Shown piece by piece: positions 42,736-52,098 of a DNA stretch of 64,000 nucleotides (its first letter is position 1; the number at the start of each line of letters is the position of its first letter). Source of the stretch: JBGMEA01 sp963674555 (lineage in GTDB: Bacteria > Bacillota > Clostridia > Eubacteriales > Anaerofustaceae); the NCBI GenBank assembly GCA_963674555.1, contig OY771429.1, positions 1 to 64,000 on the forward strand, given 5' to 3'. The notes beneath the pieces are model-generated. The model was not told where the DNA came from. It saw only the letters and a program-made list of their open reading frames with translations, and did not search any database. The position numbers and the translations under genes were made by a program.

Positions 42736-43704
42736 ATGCAAATAGGTAAGCTTACGAACCAGCAATTGAATGAAATGATATTCAGCAAATTAAATCATAA
42801 GCGTGAGGAAACCAATACGATTCCTTCTATCGGTCAAGATTGTGCGTTAGTTGACCTTAAGGATCAGCTTATGGTGATCTCAACAGATCCGATCACAGGC
42901 GCCGAAAAAAATATCGGCAGATTATGTGTTAATATTTGTTGCAATGACGTCGCTGCTGCCGGTGGCGAACCTGTCGCTATGTTGTTAACGCTTTTGATTC
43001 CTCCAGATTCTGATACTGAAGAAGTACAAAGTATTATAGATGATGTTTTAAAAGCGTGTGATAATAACAATATAGATTTAATCGGAGGCCACACAGAAGT
43101 AAGTAACGCCGTAAATCGTTATGTTTTATCAGGCGTTTGCATAGGCAAGAAAAGCAGAGAAGCAAACGAAACGATCGAAGAAGGTTATGCTTTGGTAATG
43201 AGTAAAACCGCGGGACTTGAAGGCACGGGGATCATCATTGCTGAAAAAGAAGAATTGAAGACGTTATTATCGACTGAAGAATTAGCGGATGCGGGAAGTT
43301 ATTTAGACAGTACGTCTGTTCTTATGGAAGGTATGATAGGCAGTCAAAATAATGTTGCTTTGATGCATGACGCAACCGAAGGCGGAATATTGGGTGCTGC
43401 TTGGGAAATGGCGAATGCTGCAGGATTCGGTTTGGAAATATATCTTGATAAAATACCGGTCAGCCAGCTTACCATAAAGGTATGTGACTATTACGGGATC
43501 GATCCATACAGATTGATCTCAAGCGGAGTCATGCTTTTTGCGGTAAAAGACAGTGAGAAATTGATCAGTGATTTAGCGAAGAACAATATTAAAGCGACAG
43601 AAATCGGACATTTTACATCTAATGGGAAGAGAATTATAGCAGACGACCAAGTTGAGGAGTTAACTCCTCCCGAAAGTGATGAGCTCTATAAAGTTATTAA
43701 TTAA
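42736..43704 (+). CDS. AIR-synthase-related (PurM/HypE-fold) protein
   Basis: The 322-residue protein has the PurM fold markers: SIGQDCALVDL, STDPITGAEKNIGRLCVNICCNDVAAAGGEPVAMLLTLLIP, DLIGGHTEVSNAV, and HDATEGGILGAAWEMANAAG. It resembles the HypE/ThiL/SelD superfamily, but no cysteine tail of HypE (PRIC) and no selenocysteine is visible. It is often annotated HypE-like in Clostridia; the substrate is unknown. It sits 8 bases after yvcK and 23 before rph, in a housekeeping operon with no other hydrogenase gene. Confidence 0.78.
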   Translation: MQIGKLTNQQLNEMIFSKLNHKREETNTIPSIGQDCALVDLKDQLMVISTDPITGAEKNIGRLCVNICCNDVAAAGGEPVAMLLTLLIPPDSDTEEVQSIIDDVLKACDNNNIDLIGGHTEVSNAVNRYVLSGVCIGKKSREANETIEEGYALVMSKTAGLEGTGIIIAEKEELKTLLSTEELADAGSYLDSTSVLMEGMIGSQNNVALMHDATEGGILGAAWEMANAAGFGLEIYLDKIPVSQLTIKVCDYYGIDPYRLISSGVMLFAVKDSEKLISDLAKNNIKATEIGHFTSNGKRIIADDQVEELTPPESDELYKVIN

Positions 43705-43726
43705 ATAAGCTTTGAAAGGTTTAACT

Positions 43727-44449
43727 ATGAGGATAGACGGAAGATCATCAGACGAATTAAGAAAAATTAAAATCACAAGAAATTATTTGAAATATCCGCA
43801 AGGATCTGTTTTGATTGAATTCGGTGACACAAAAGTTATTTGTACCGCATTTATAGAGGAGAAAGTCCCTCCGTTTTTAAAAGGCAGTGGGCAAGGTTGG
43901 ATCACTTCGGAATACAATATGCTTCCGGGATCGAACGCGCAACGTAAACAACGTGATATCACAAAGTTGAGAAAAGACGGAAGAAGCAGTGAGATACAAC
44001 GTTTGATAGGACGTTCATTAAGAAGTGTTGTGGATATGAAAGCATTCGGAGAGCGAACAGTTTGGATCGATTGTGATGTTATTCAAGCAGACGGCGGAAC
44101 ACGTGTCGCAAGTATTACCGGAAGTTTTATTGCCTTATATGATGCCATGTTATACTTGATGAATAATAAAATAATCGGCAAAAATCCTATAAAATATTTT
44201 GCAGCAGCTGTTAGTGTAGGTATCGTTGAGGATGAGCCGATGGTAGATCTATGCTATCAAGAAGACAGTAGGGCGATCGCTGATATGAATGTAGTGATGA
44301 CAGAAGAGGGAAGCTTTATCGAGCTACAAGCTACAGGAGAAGAGCGTCCGATCACAGAAGTGGAAATGGATCGATTGATGCTAATGTCAACAGATGCGAT
44401 CATGAAAATCATTCAAATACAGAAAGAAGCACTTGGACTATTGCTATGA
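43727..44449 (+). CDS. rph: Ribonuclease PH
   Basis: The 240-residue protein matches RNase PH: MRIDGRSSDELRKIKITRNYLKYPQGSVLIEFGDTKVICTAFIEE, SGQGWITSEYNMLPGS, RKDGRSSEIQRLIGRSLRSV and DCDVIQADGGTRVASITG. It trims tRNA 3' ends with phosphate. ATG 43727 is used since GAAAGG precedes it. Its stop overlaps the start of the next gene. Confidence 0.95.
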   Translation: MRIDGRSSDELRKIKITRNYLKYPQGSVLIEFGDTKVICTAFIEEKVPPFLKGSGQGWITSEYNMLPGSNAQRKQRDITKLRKDGRSSEIQRLIGRSLRSVVDMKAFGERTVWIDCDVIQADGGTRVASITGSFIALYDAMLYLMNNKIIGKNPIKYFAAAVSVGIVEDEPMVDLCYQEDSRAIADMNVVMTEEGSFIELQATGEERPITEVEMDRLMLMSTDAIMKIIQIQKEALGLLL

Positions 44450-45063
44450 TGCAAACTAAAATCATATTAGCCACTTCAAATGCCCATAAGCTTCAAGAAG
44501 TACGTGTGATCTTAGAAGGTTATGAGATCATATCGCTGAAGGAAATCGATTTTACTGATGAGATCGTAGAAGACGGTAACTCATTCGAAGAGAATGCTCT
44601 TATTAAAGCTCGATATATTCATAACATCTCTGGTCAAACGGTAATAGCCGATGATTCTGGATTATGTGTGGATTACTTAAATGGCGAACCCGGGATATAT
44701 TCCGCGCGATATGCAGGCCAACCTACCGATGATCAAGCAAATAATAATAAATTATTACAAGCTCTTGAAGGTGTCTCTCAAGAAAAGCGGATCGCATACT
44801 TTGTCAGTGCAGCGGCGGTCGTTTTTGAAGACGGACAAGAATTTGTATGTCGAGGAGAAGTCTCCGGTAAAATTGCTTTTGAACCAAAAGGCGAGAACGG
44901 ATTTGGATACGATCCGCTTTTTATTTGCGATGAGACGGGTATTCGTTATGCTGAAATGAACGCTAATGATAAAAACAGTATCAGTCATAGAAAAAGAGCG
45001 TTTGCAAAATTAAAACCGATCATCGATGATTACTATTCTAAACTATCAAATAACAAAGAGTAG
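44446..45063 (+). CDS. rdgB: Non-canonical purine NTP pyrophosphatase (ITPase, RdgB/HAM1)
   Basis: The 205-residue protein contains TSNAHKLQEVRVIL, EDGNSFEENALIKAR, ADDSGLCVDYLNGEPGIYSARYAG, EPKGENGFGYDPLF and SHRKRAFAKL. It removes dITP, XTP and similar nucleotides. It overlaps rph by 4 bases (ATGA), typical of the rph-rdgB-yfcE operon of Firmicutes. Confidence 0.95.
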   Translation: MMQTKIILATSNAHKLQEVRVILEGYEIISLKEIDFTDEIVEDGNSFEENALIKARYIHNISGQTVIADDSGLCVDYLNGEPGIYSARYAGQPTDDQANNNKLLQALEGVSQEKRIAYFVSAAAVVFEDGQEFVCRGEVSGKIAFEPKGENGFGYDPLFICDETGIRYAEMNANDKNSISHRKRAFAKLKPIIDDYYSKLSNNKE

Positions 45064-45564
45064 ATGATAATGATAAAGATATTAATTGTCTCCGATACGC
45101 ATAATGATATATCATCACTTGATCAAGCCTTGCAAGCTGAGAGCGATGCTACGCATATATTTCATGCGGGTGATTATGCAAAAGATATCCGTGCTATTGA
45201 TATAAGTCATAAAGAGACATATGCGGTAAGAGGGAACTGTGACGGAAAATATGCTTTAGAAAAAGATACGCAAGTAGTAACGATCGGAAAAACACGGTTT
45301 ATGCTTACGCACGGGCATAAGTATGGTGTAAAAACAGGATTAGATCAAATCATCCTTGAAGGTAAAAAAAGAAATATAGATGCAATAATCTTCGGTCACA
45401 CACATAAAGCAATATGCGAAAACATTGAGGGTATTTTGTTAGTTAATCCTGGTAGTTTATCCTCCGCACGAAGTCAAATTCGCACATATGCAACGATTGC
45501 TTTAAATGACGATGGAGAGCTTACTCATATTAAATTGAAGCAGTTAGGAAACATTCCAAATTAA
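45064..45564 (+). CDS. YfcE/MJ0936-family metallophosphoesterase
   Basis: The 166-residue protein has phosphoesterase metal sites: VSDTHND, GDYAKDIR, VRGNCDGK, THGHKYGVKTG and FGHTHKA. Family members cleave phosphodiesters in vitro; the native substrate is unknown. It starts at the base after the rdgB stop; a second ATG six bases in (MIKILIV) is possible. Last gene of the rapZ operon. Confidence 0.92.
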   Translation: MIMIKILIVSDTHNDISSLDQALQAESDATHIFHAGDYAKDIRAIDISHKETYAVRGNCDGKYALEKDTQVVTIGKTRFMLTHGHKYGVKTGLDQIILEGKKRNIDAIIFGHTHKAICENIEGILLVNPGSLSSARSQIRTYATIALNDDGELTHIKLKQLGNIPN

Positions 45565-45634
45565 AGAAAAAATATAGTCTGAATCTTTTTGTATATAAAC
45601 GATTACAAAATAAATATTAATTATGTTATTCTGG

Positions 45635-45663
45635 TTGCATTTGTTGTAGATTTAATATATATT
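45635..45663 (+). promoter_or_regulatory. Promoter of the GYF_2 membrane protein gene
   Basis: TTGCAT (45635-45640), a 17-base spacer and TATATT (45658-45663), with the start about 20 bases before the ATG. Confidence 0.55.
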
Positions 45664-45685
45664 GTATTTAAAAAGTGAGGGAATA

Positions 45686-46219
45686 ATGAGTGGGGTATCG
45701 GAACAGGCTGTAGATTGGTATTATGAAAAAGGTGGTGTATATGGACCTTTTAATGAATACGAAATGATTGAGCTGATCAATGAACATAAAATATCAGCTG
45801 ATACGAACATTTGGAAGATAGGTGAAGCAGATTGGGTTGATGCTGATATGTCAATATTTAGAAAATACTTTACTACTTCAGAAATGCCTAAAAAAGAAAC
45901 TATAAGCAATTTATATGCTTGGCTCTATGCTGTTGTGCCTTTTTGCTTTTCTCTGATTCTATCTTTTGTAATTCCTGAGGAACACAGCAGATTGATTTCG
46001 ACTGTGTCTACAGCATTGTTGGTATCATTCTGGGCAACTGATATGCGTTTGATGAAAAAACTTGGTTTCAGTGGTTGGTTATGGACAGGTTTATTCATTC
46101 CACCTGTATATCTTTTTATGAGAGCAAGTAAGACCAATAAGCAATATGGGTATGCCATTGCAAATACAATAATATTCACTTTGGGTATTATCGGTTTGAT
46201 AGGGTTGTTTCTTGTTTAA
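45686..46219 (+). CDS. GYF_2 domain membrane protein of unknown function
   Basis: The 177-residue protein begins with a GYF_2/DUF4339 domain (WYYEKGGVYGPFNEYEMIELI and NIWKIGEADWVD) of about 55 residues, a fold that often binds proline-rich or other ligands. About four membrane helices follow (NLYAWLYAVVPFCFSLILSFVI, ISTVSTALLVSFWA, WLWTGLFIPPVYLFM, IIFTLGIIGLIGLFLV). ATG 45686 is taken since GTGAGGG precedes it and the predicted transcript starts near 45670. It stands alone, with its own promoter. Confidence 0.75.
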   Translation: MSGVSEQAVDWYYEKGGVYGPFNEYEMIELINEHKISADTNIWKIGEADWVDADMSIFRKYFTTSEMPKKETISNLYAWLYAVVPFCFSLILSFVIPEEHSRLISTVSTALLVSFWATDMRLMKKLGFSGWLWTGLFIPPVYLFMRASKTNKQYGYAIANTIIFTLGIIGLIGLFLV

Positions 46220-46300
46220 ATTCTCATCATTCAGAAAAAGCATCTAAAATTATATGTAAAATTAACTTCATTGAAATAATTGAAAGCATAAGATTTTAAA

Positions 46301-46350
46301 AATGCCCCTGCACATCTGAAATTATTATCTGTGTGATAGGGACATTTTTT
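46301..46350. terminator. Terminator between the GYF_2 gene and the homocysteine methyltransferase family gene
   Basis: An imperfect stem AATGCCCCTGCACA with TGTGTGATAGGGACATT is followed by TTTTTT. It ends the plus-strand gene and, with A-rich sequence to the left, may also serve the minus strand. Confidence 0.6.
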
Positions 46351-46357
46351 ATTGTAG

Positions 46358-47224
46358 CTATTTTCTTTTATCTATCTCTTCTCGAATAATGCGCATACAC
46401 TCAGGATCACTACCGCAACACCCGCCAATGATCTTGACACCGCTATCGTAAATATCCATCACATCATCTGCGAATTCCTCCGCGCTCATTCTGTAAATGG
46501 TTTTATTACCGACTTTTTCAGGTTGACCTCTGTTCGGTTCCGCAAAGACAGGGAGGTTTACCATCTTTTTGAAATTCATGATCAAAGGCAACATTTGCTT
46601 CGGCGTAAGTGTGCAGTTGATCCCCGCAACATCTATAGGCGCCGTGTTCACAAGAGTAGCCCATTCTTCCAAAGATACGCCTATCCATGTCTTCATTTTC
46701 TCGGTAAACGTCATTGCGGCGAAAATCGGAACATCGCAGATATCATTTATCGCAGTGATCGCTGATTCCATTTCCTTAAGATCTGAAACGGTTTCTATTA
46801 CGATCAAATCAATATCGTTTTTAACGGGTTCGATTTGCGCTTTATAATGTTCGTAGGCATCTTTAAATGAAGAGTCTCCGATCGGTTCTAACATCTTACC
46901 TGAAGGTCCTAAGTCCAATGCCAAAAATTTCCCGCTTTTACCTATAAAAGCTTTCTCTGCAGCACGCACTGCTCCTGTGACGATCTCTTGGATCGTCATG
47001 TTTGTTTTGTTTAGTGTTTCCGATGTGATATTAAATGTATTTGTTAGTATGACATCGCACCCGACATCAAGATAAGCCCGATGTATGTCTGTTAATATCT
47101 CCGGATTTTCAATGTTAATTCGGTGCATTTTTGCGCCGACAATATCTTTTGCGATCAGAAGCGCACCGATTGATCCATCTATCAATATTGGTTCGCGATT
47201 TTTAATTAATTCTCTTATACTCAT
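46358..47224 (-). CDS. Homocysteine S-methyltransferase family protein
   Basis: The 288-residue protein has the S-methyl-trans fold: IDGSIGALLIAKDI at the start, TNTFNITSETL, AGINCTLTPKQML (first zinc Cys) and the terminal GGCCGSDPECMRII with two more zinc cysteines. Such enzymes methylate homocysteine from S-methylmethionine, betaine or methyl-THF. This short form lacks B12 and folate domains; the methyl donor is unclear. It is followed by a 9-base gap to uppP. ATG 47224 has GGAGAATG upstream. Confidence 0.88.
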   Translation of the reverse strand: MSIRELIKNREPILIDGSIGALLIAKDIVGAKMHRINIENPEILTDIHRAYLDVGCDVILTNTFNITSETLNKTNMTIQEIVTGAVRAAEKAFIGKSGKFLALDLGPSGKMLEPIGDSSFKDAYEHYKAQIEPVKNDIDLIVIETVSDLKEMESAITAINDICDVPIFAAMTFTEKMKTWIGVSLEEWATLVNTAPIDVAGINCTLTPKQMLPLIMNFKKMVNLPVFAEPNRGQPEKVGNKTIYRMSAEEFADDVMDIYDSGVKIIGGCCGSDPECMRIIREEIDKRK

Positions 47225-47233
47225 ATCATTCTC

Positions 47234-48064
47234 CTAGAAACGCGTGATATTCATAACAAGTATCAAGCCAATGATCCAACAATATACCGAAAAATATAAT
47301 AAACTTCCTTTTTTAACGATCAAATTAAATAATTTGATCGATAAATATCCGACGATAAGTGCCGATAAAAAACCGACAATGATCGGTGCAGGAGAAACTT
47401 CGTTGATCATGCTCATAACATCGCCGATTTTTAATACAAGCGATCCGAGTATAGCGGGTAATGCAAGTAAAAATGAAAACTCTAAAGCTTCTTCTTTTTC
47501 CAGTCCGCAGATCAATCCGCCTGTCATAGTGGTTCCCGATCTTGATATCCCCGGTAAAATTGCACACATTTGGAAAAGCCCGACAATAAATGATTTTCCG
47601 GTACCGAGCTGCTCTATTGGTTTAACATTATTTTTACCTGCTTTTTCTCCTATCAAAAGTATAAATCCTGTTATGAAAAGTGTGATCGCCACAACATAGA
47701 TCTGGGAGAAAGCCGCTTCAATTACATCATCGAATAAAAAACCTATTACACCCGCGGGAATGGTTCCGATAACAATGAACAGGATATAGTATCTGTATTT
47801 ACTTTTCTTTAGGTTGAACCCTTTAAGTCTGACCAAGTCAAACAACATAAGAAAAAACTCTTTTAATAGGTTTAGTACTGCTCTTGGATATGCTGCTATA
47901 ATCGCTAAAAAAGTCCCCATATGTAAAATGATCGTAAGAGCTAAGTTGTTTTCCGTGATGCCGAACAGCGTTTCCATTATTACTAAATGTCCTGAACTGC
48001 TGATCGGTAAAAACTCAGTTGCCCCTTGCACAAATCCAAGTACCAGTGCCTCAAATATGCTCAT
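47234..48064 (-). CDS. uppP: Undecaprenyl-diphosphatase UppP
   Basis: The 276-residue integral membrane protein has the active-site motifs GFVQGATEFLPISSSGHLVI near the N-terminus and LPGISRSGTTMTGGL near residue 170. Eight or so membrane helices follow. It recycles the lipid carrier for peptidoglycan synthesis and can confer bacitracin tolerance. Length is normal. It has GGAGGAAAC upstream of the ATG. Confidence 0.94.
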   Translation of the reverse strand: MSIFEALVLGFVQGATEFLPISSSGHLVIMETLFGITENNLALTIILHMGTFLAIIAAYPRAVLNLLKEFFLMLFDLVRLKGFNLKKSKYRYYILFIVIGTIPAGVIGFLFDDVIEAAFSQIYVVAITLFITGFILLIGEKAGKNNVKPIEQLGTGKSFIVGLFQMCAILPGISRSGTTMTGGLICGLEKEEALEFSFLLALPAILGSLVLKIGDVMSMINEVSPAPIIVGFLSALIVGYLSIKLFNLIVKKGSLLYFSVYCWIIGLILVMNITRF

Positions 48065-48152
48065 GTGTTTCCTCCGAGTCGTGTGAATGCTTAATTATAT
48101 CATATGTCTGTTATATAATGATCTGATTCAGTTGATTTGTTTAATTATACAA

Positions 48153-48180
48153 TAAAAAAGCACCTGATTTAACAGGTGCT
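48153..48180 (-). terminator. Terminator of the aspartokinase gene
   Basis: On the minus strand the stem AGCACCTG / CAGGTGCT (48159-48180) is followed by six T (48153-48158). It lies just after the aspartokinase stop at 48187. Confidence 0.85.
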
Positions 48181-48186
48181 ATACTT

Positions 48187-49389
48187 TTATGTCGATAGTT
48201 TGATAAGCGAATTGTGCAACAGGTTTACGGCTTTTGATACCTTAGTGCTTTCAACCAACACGGATATCGTGGTATTGGAATCCGTGGATTGGAACACAGC
48301 AATATCATTAGAGTATAATGTTGTGATGATTTTTGCCATAACTCCCGATACGCCACAGATCTGGGTACCTAAAATCGTTATTTTCGTAAAGTCATCTTTT
48401 ATGTCGTATTCGAGTTCTAAAGCATCCATAATTTCTGAAAGCTGTGTTCTGTTATCTTTTTGGATGATAAAGTTTTTTCTGTCGGGGAATATATTGATCA
48501 TATCGATGCTTACATTTTTTTCCGCAAGCATTGAGAACATCTTATCTTCTTTCTTTAAATCAGTGAACAATATTTCTACTTGTGAACACCCATCCAGACA
48601 TGTTATTGCGCTGAACATGGATTCACCTCTTGTTATAGTTGAGCCATCATCGATGATCGTTCCTTCACTGTTCCGTCCTTTATCTATATTTAATACATAG
48701 ACCGGTACATTCGCTTTCATGGCAAATTCAACTGCTCGTGGATGGATAACTTTCGCACCGTATTTAGCCAATTGGAAAACATCCTTGTATTCTATGGTGC
48801 TGAGCAATTCCGCGTTTTCAACAACATTCGGATCAGCGGTCATGACGCCGTCAACATCTGTGAAAATTTCGATACTTTCAGCGTTCAATGCTCCGCCCAA
48901 AGCAGTGGCTGTGATATCACTTCCTCCGCGTCCCAAAGTCAATATTTCATTCTCTTCACTCATCCCTTGAAATCCGGCAACAATAGGGATGATCCCGTTT
49001 GAAAGTAATGATAATATTTTATCCGTATTGATCTCGAGTATGTCACCTTCGCCGAAATGATTGTCTGTAAGGATGCCTGCTTGCCCCCCCGTGAGAGGCT
49101 GTGCTTGATAGCCTGCATTCCTTAATTCTTCCGATACAACTACAGTCGTAATGATCTCTCCGCATGAAGCCAAAAGATCTTTGCTGCGCATATCAACGCC
49201 CTCCAGTGTTGGTAAAAGTGAAAGTAATGCATCTGTTGAATACGGTTCGGGATTTCTTCCCATAGCCGAAACAACGATAACGGGGGATAGTCCCTCGCTT
49301 CTCGCACTTTCAATATTATCTATAATTGATTTTCTGTTATTTTTTGTATTAACGCTAGTCCCGCCGTATTTTTGAACGACTATTCTCAA
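48187..49389 (-). CDS. Aspartokinase (DapG-type, with C-terminal ACT domains)
   Basis: The 400-residue protein begins RIVVQKYGGTSVNTK (catalytic domain), with VSAMGRNPEPYSTDALLSLL, GFQGMSEENEILTLGRGGSD and VDGVMTADPNVVENAELL. Two ACT domains follow. It phosphorylates aspartate as the first step to lysine, threonine and methionine. Start: TTG 49389 with GGGAGG 7 bases upstream. It has a firm promoter and a terminator of its own. No lysine riboswitch is seen in the short leader. Confidence 0.92.
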   Translation of the reverse strand: MRIVVQKYGGTSVNTKNNRKSIIDNIESARSEGLSPVIVVSAMGRNPEPYSTDALLSLLPTLEGVDMRSKDLLASCGEIITTVVVSEELRNAGYQAQPLTGGQAGILTDNHFGEGDILEINTDKILSLLSNGIIPIVAGFQGMSEENEILTLGRGGSDITATALGGALNAESIEIFTDVDGVMTADPNVVENAELLSTIEYKDVFQLAKYGAKVIHPRAVEFAMKANVPVYVLNIDKGRNSEGTIIDDGSTITRGESMFSAITCLDGCSQVEILFTDLKKEDKMFSMLAEKNVSIDMINIFPDRKNFIIQKDNRTQLSEIMDALELEYDIKDDFTKITILGTQICGVSGVMAKIITTLYSNDIAVFQSTDSNTTISVLVESTKVSKAVNLLHNSLIKLST

Positions 49390-49430
49390 TTTAAAACCTC
49401 CCGATCATTCGGTCATATTCTGTATTCAAT

Positions 49431-49459
49431 ATTGTACAATGTGTAAAAGTTTTTTTCAA
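49431..49459 (-). promoter_or_regulatory. Promoter of the aspartokinase gene
   Basis: On the minus strand TTGAAA (49454-49459), a 17-base spacer and TACAAT (49431-49436). The transcript starts about 35 bases before the TTG start codon. Confidence 0.7.
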
Positions 49460-49480
49460 GCAATCATTAGATGATATATC

Positions 49481-49924
49481 TTATTTTCCGCTGTGCCCGA
49501 AACCGCCTGAACCTCTTTTAGTTTCGTCAAGATCTTCAACAGAATTAAAATCCGCTTGCAAAAATTCCGCAAAGATCATTTGTGCTATCTTCTCGCCCGG
49601 CATAAGTTGATAATCAGTCTTTGAAATATTATGTAAAATAACTTTGATCTCTCCTCTGTAATCGGAATCGATCGTTCCGACGCCGTTTGCCACTACGATC
49701 CCGTGTTTGAGCGTCAAACCGCTTCTTGAGCGGATTTGAGCTTCGATGCCGATAGGTAGTCCGATATATATGCCGGTAGGGACAAGGACGATCTTATTCT
49801 GATTAATCATTATCGGTCGATCGATATTAGCGTAAAGATCAGCACCTGCCGATCCTACGGTTGCATATGTAGGATTAGGGTAGGGAGATCGATTGATTAT
49901 TTCGATTGTTTTTTTTTTCATCAT
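49481..49924 (-). CDS. dut: Deoxyuridine 5'-triphosphate nucleotidohydrolase (dUTPase)
   Basis: The 147-residue protein contains all five dUTPase motifs: GSAGADLYA, RSRSGLTLKHGI, GVGTIDSDYRGEI, PGEKIAQMIF and RGSGGFGHSGK. It forms a trimer that cuts dUTP to dUMP. It lies just after the pnp terminator in the same direction. An in-frame ATG three bases in is an alternative start. Confidence 0.94.
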   Translation of the reverse strand: MMKKKTIEIINRSPYPNPTYATVGSAGADLYANIDRPIMINQNKIVLVPTGIYIGLPIGIEAQIRSRSGLTLKHGIVVANGVGTIDSDYRGEIKVILHNISKTDYQLMPGEKIAQMIFAEFLQADFNSVEDLDETKRGSGGFGHSGK

Positions 49925-49941
49925 ACTCTCAATTTTATTGC

Positions 49942-49978
49942 AAAAAGAAGGATCAAAATCTATTGATTTTGATCCTTC
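49942..49978 (-). terminator. Terminator of pnp
   Basis: A perfect 14-base inverted repeat (GAAGGATCAAAATC with its complement, loop of 4) is followed on the minus strand by a run of five T (49942-49946). It lies 12 bases past the pnp stop and before dut. Confidence 0.85.
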
Positions 49979-49989
49979 AAATAATAGAT

Positions 49990-52098
49990 TTATTTTTTAT
50001 CATCATTGTTTTTTCGTGGTTTTGGCGGAAGCATGGCTTTTCTGGAGAGATCCACACGACCTTGTTTGTCGATATCGATAACTTTTACTTCAAGCGTATC
50101 GCCGATATTTACGACGTCTTCAACCTTTTCAACTCTATCATAACTGAGTTTTGATATATGGACCAATCCGTCTTTTCCGTTCGGTAATCCAACAAAAGCA
50201 CCAAAATTCATGATCCTTGTTACTTTACCTGTAATGATATCACCGACTTCAATGTCTTTAACGATACCTTCAATGATTTTTTTCGCTTCATTTGCTTTTT
50301 CTAAATCCGGTGAACCGATAAATACTTTACCGTCATCTTGGATATCGATTTTAACACCGGTTTCGTCGATGATCTTATTGATAACTTTTCCGCCTGATCC
50401 AATCACGTCACGTATTTTATCAACAGGAATCTCGATTGTAATGATGCGAGGAGCGTATTGACTGACTTCATCTCTTGGTTTGTCAAGAACTGCAAGCATT
50501 TTACCAAGAATATGCATCCTGCCTGTTTTAGCTTGCATGAGCGCAGTAGTTAGAACTTCTTCGTCGATACCTTGGAGTTTGATATCCATTTGGATCGCTG
50601 TGATGCCTTTTTCTGTGCCTGCAACTTTGAAATCCATATCTCCGTAGAAGTCTTCCATCCCTTGGATATCAGACAGTACTACAAGTGCATCGTCTTCTTT
50701 TATCAATCCCATAGCAATACCTGCGACCGGTGCTTTGATCGGCACACCTGCATCCATTAATGAAAGCGTACTGCCGCAAACACTCGCCTGAGAGGTGGAG
50801 CCGTTTGAACTCAAAACTTCTGATACGACACGTATCGTGTATGGAAAATCATCGGTATCAGGAATGACGGGAAGTAGGGCACGCTCAGCCAAAGCCCCGT
50901 GTCCGATCTCACGTCTTCCGGGTCCTCTTATAGGGCCGGTTTCTCCGACTGAGAAGTGAGGGAAATTATAATGATGCATATACCGTTTCGATTCTTCTTC
51001 AGTAAGTCCGTCTAATATCTGTTCTTCACGCAATGCGCCTAACGTCGCCGCCGATAAAACTTGCGTTTGACCTCTTGTAAATAATCCGGAACCATGTACA
51101 CGTTTCAGTTTGCCTACTTCACAACTGATCGGTCGGATCTCGTCATATTTCCGTCCGTCCGGTCGAACACTCTGGTGAGCAATCATTTCGCGAACAATAT
51201 TTTTTAGTACTTTTTCGAATATTTCTTTTATATCTAATCCTGCTTCGGGATAAGTTTCAAGATGTTTTTCCGTGAGCATTTTTTTATGAGCATCAAGTAT
51301 GTTATTACGTTGTTTTTTATCGGGTGTAACGAATGCTTCTTTGAATAAACCCAATGTCTCTTCATACATTGCATCATACAATTCTTGATTTGGGCGGAAG
51401 TATTGAATTTCTTGTTTTTCTTTGCCTATTTCCGCAATGATCTCTTCTTGGAAAACCACCATTTTCTTGATCTCATCATGTGCAAATAAAATGGCTTTGA
51501 TCATCATATCTTCAGGTACTTCATCGGCACCTGCTTCTACCATTAAGATCGCTTCTTTCGTTCCGGCAACGACAAGACTTAATGTACTGCTTTCTCGTTG
51601 TTCTGAAGTAGGGTTTAAGATAAATTCATTGTCGATCAGTCCGATATTGACAGCCGCAGTTGGTCCATCGAAAGGGATGTCAGATATCCCCAAAGCTATA
51701 GAAGAACCGATCAATGCAGTCAATTCAGGTAGGTTGTCGTATTCTACGCTCATAACCGTAGCAACGATTTGAACATCGTGTCTAAAGCCTTTGTCGAATA
51801 AAGGTCTGAGTGGTCTGTCGATCAATCGAGCACTGAGTGTTGCTTTTTCGCTTGAACGACCTTCTCGTTTTAAGAAACCGCCGGGGATCTTTCCGACTGC
51901 ATACAGTTTTTCTTCATAGTTGATATTCAACGGGAAGTAATCCGTATTCTCTCTTGCATCTTTGGACATCGTAGCGGCAACAAGGACCGATGTATCTCCG
52001 TAAGAGACAAATACCGATCCGTTTGTAAGTTGAGCCAACTCACCGGCTTCGACAACAAATGGTCGTCCGGCAAAGTCAGTTTTGAAAACTTTTTTCAT
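49990..52098 (-). CDS. pnp: Polyribonucleotide nucleotidyltransferase (PNPase)
   Basis: The 702-residue protein has two RNase PH-like cores, first with FLKREGRSSEKATLSARLIDRPLRPLF and second with GSGLFTRGQTQVLSAATLG and GRREIGHGALAERAL. A KH domain (IRDVIGSGGKVINKIIDET) and S1 domain (GDIITGKVTRIMNFGAFVGLPNGKDGLVHIS) follow. It degrades RNA with phosphate. Length is normal. It lies downstream of rpsO with a terminator between them, so it may also have its own promoter. Confidence 0.96.
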   Translation of the reverse strand: MKKVFKTDFAGRPFVVEAGELAQLTNGSVFVSYGDTSVLVAATMSKDARENTDYFPLNINYEEKLYAVGKIPGGFLKREGRSSEKATLSARLIDRPLRPLFDKGFRHDVQIVATVMSVEYDNLPELTALIGSSIALGISDIPFDGPTAAVNIGLIDNEFILNPTSEQRESSTLSLVVAGTKEAILMVEAGADEVPEDMMIKAILFAHDEIKKMVVFQEEIIAEIGKEKQEIQYFRPNQELYDAMYEETLGLFKEAFVTPDKKQRNNILDAHKKMLTEKHLETYPEAGLDIKEIFEKVLKNIVREMIAHQSVRPDGRKYDEIRPISCEVGKLKRVHGSGLFTRGQTQVLSAATLGALREEQILDGLTEEESKRYMHHYNFPHFSVGETGPIRGPGRREIGHGALAERALLPVIPDTDDFPYTIRVVSEVLSSNGSTSQASVCGSTLSLMDAGVPIKAPVAGIAMGLIKEDDALVVLSDIQGMEDFYGDMDFKVAGTEKGITAIQMDIKLQGIDEEVLTTALMQAKTGRMHILGKMLAVLDKPRDEVSQYAPRIITIEIPVDKIRDVIGSGGKVINKIIDETGVKIDIQDDGKVFIGSPDLEKANEAKKIIEGIVKDIEVGDIITGKVTRIMNFGAFVGLPNGKDGLVHISKLSYDRVEKVEDVVNIGDTLEVKVIDIDKQGRVDLSRKAMLPPKPRKNNDDKK

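Noticed and set aside
42736..43704. HypE or selenophosphate synthetase
   Set aside because: The C-terminal cysteine motif of HypE and the N-terminal Sec/Cys-Lys of SelD are not seen, so only the superfamily is named.
47244..47699. 151-residue plus-strand protein
   Set aside because: It is antisense to uppP with low-complexity hydrophobic content from the reverse frame.
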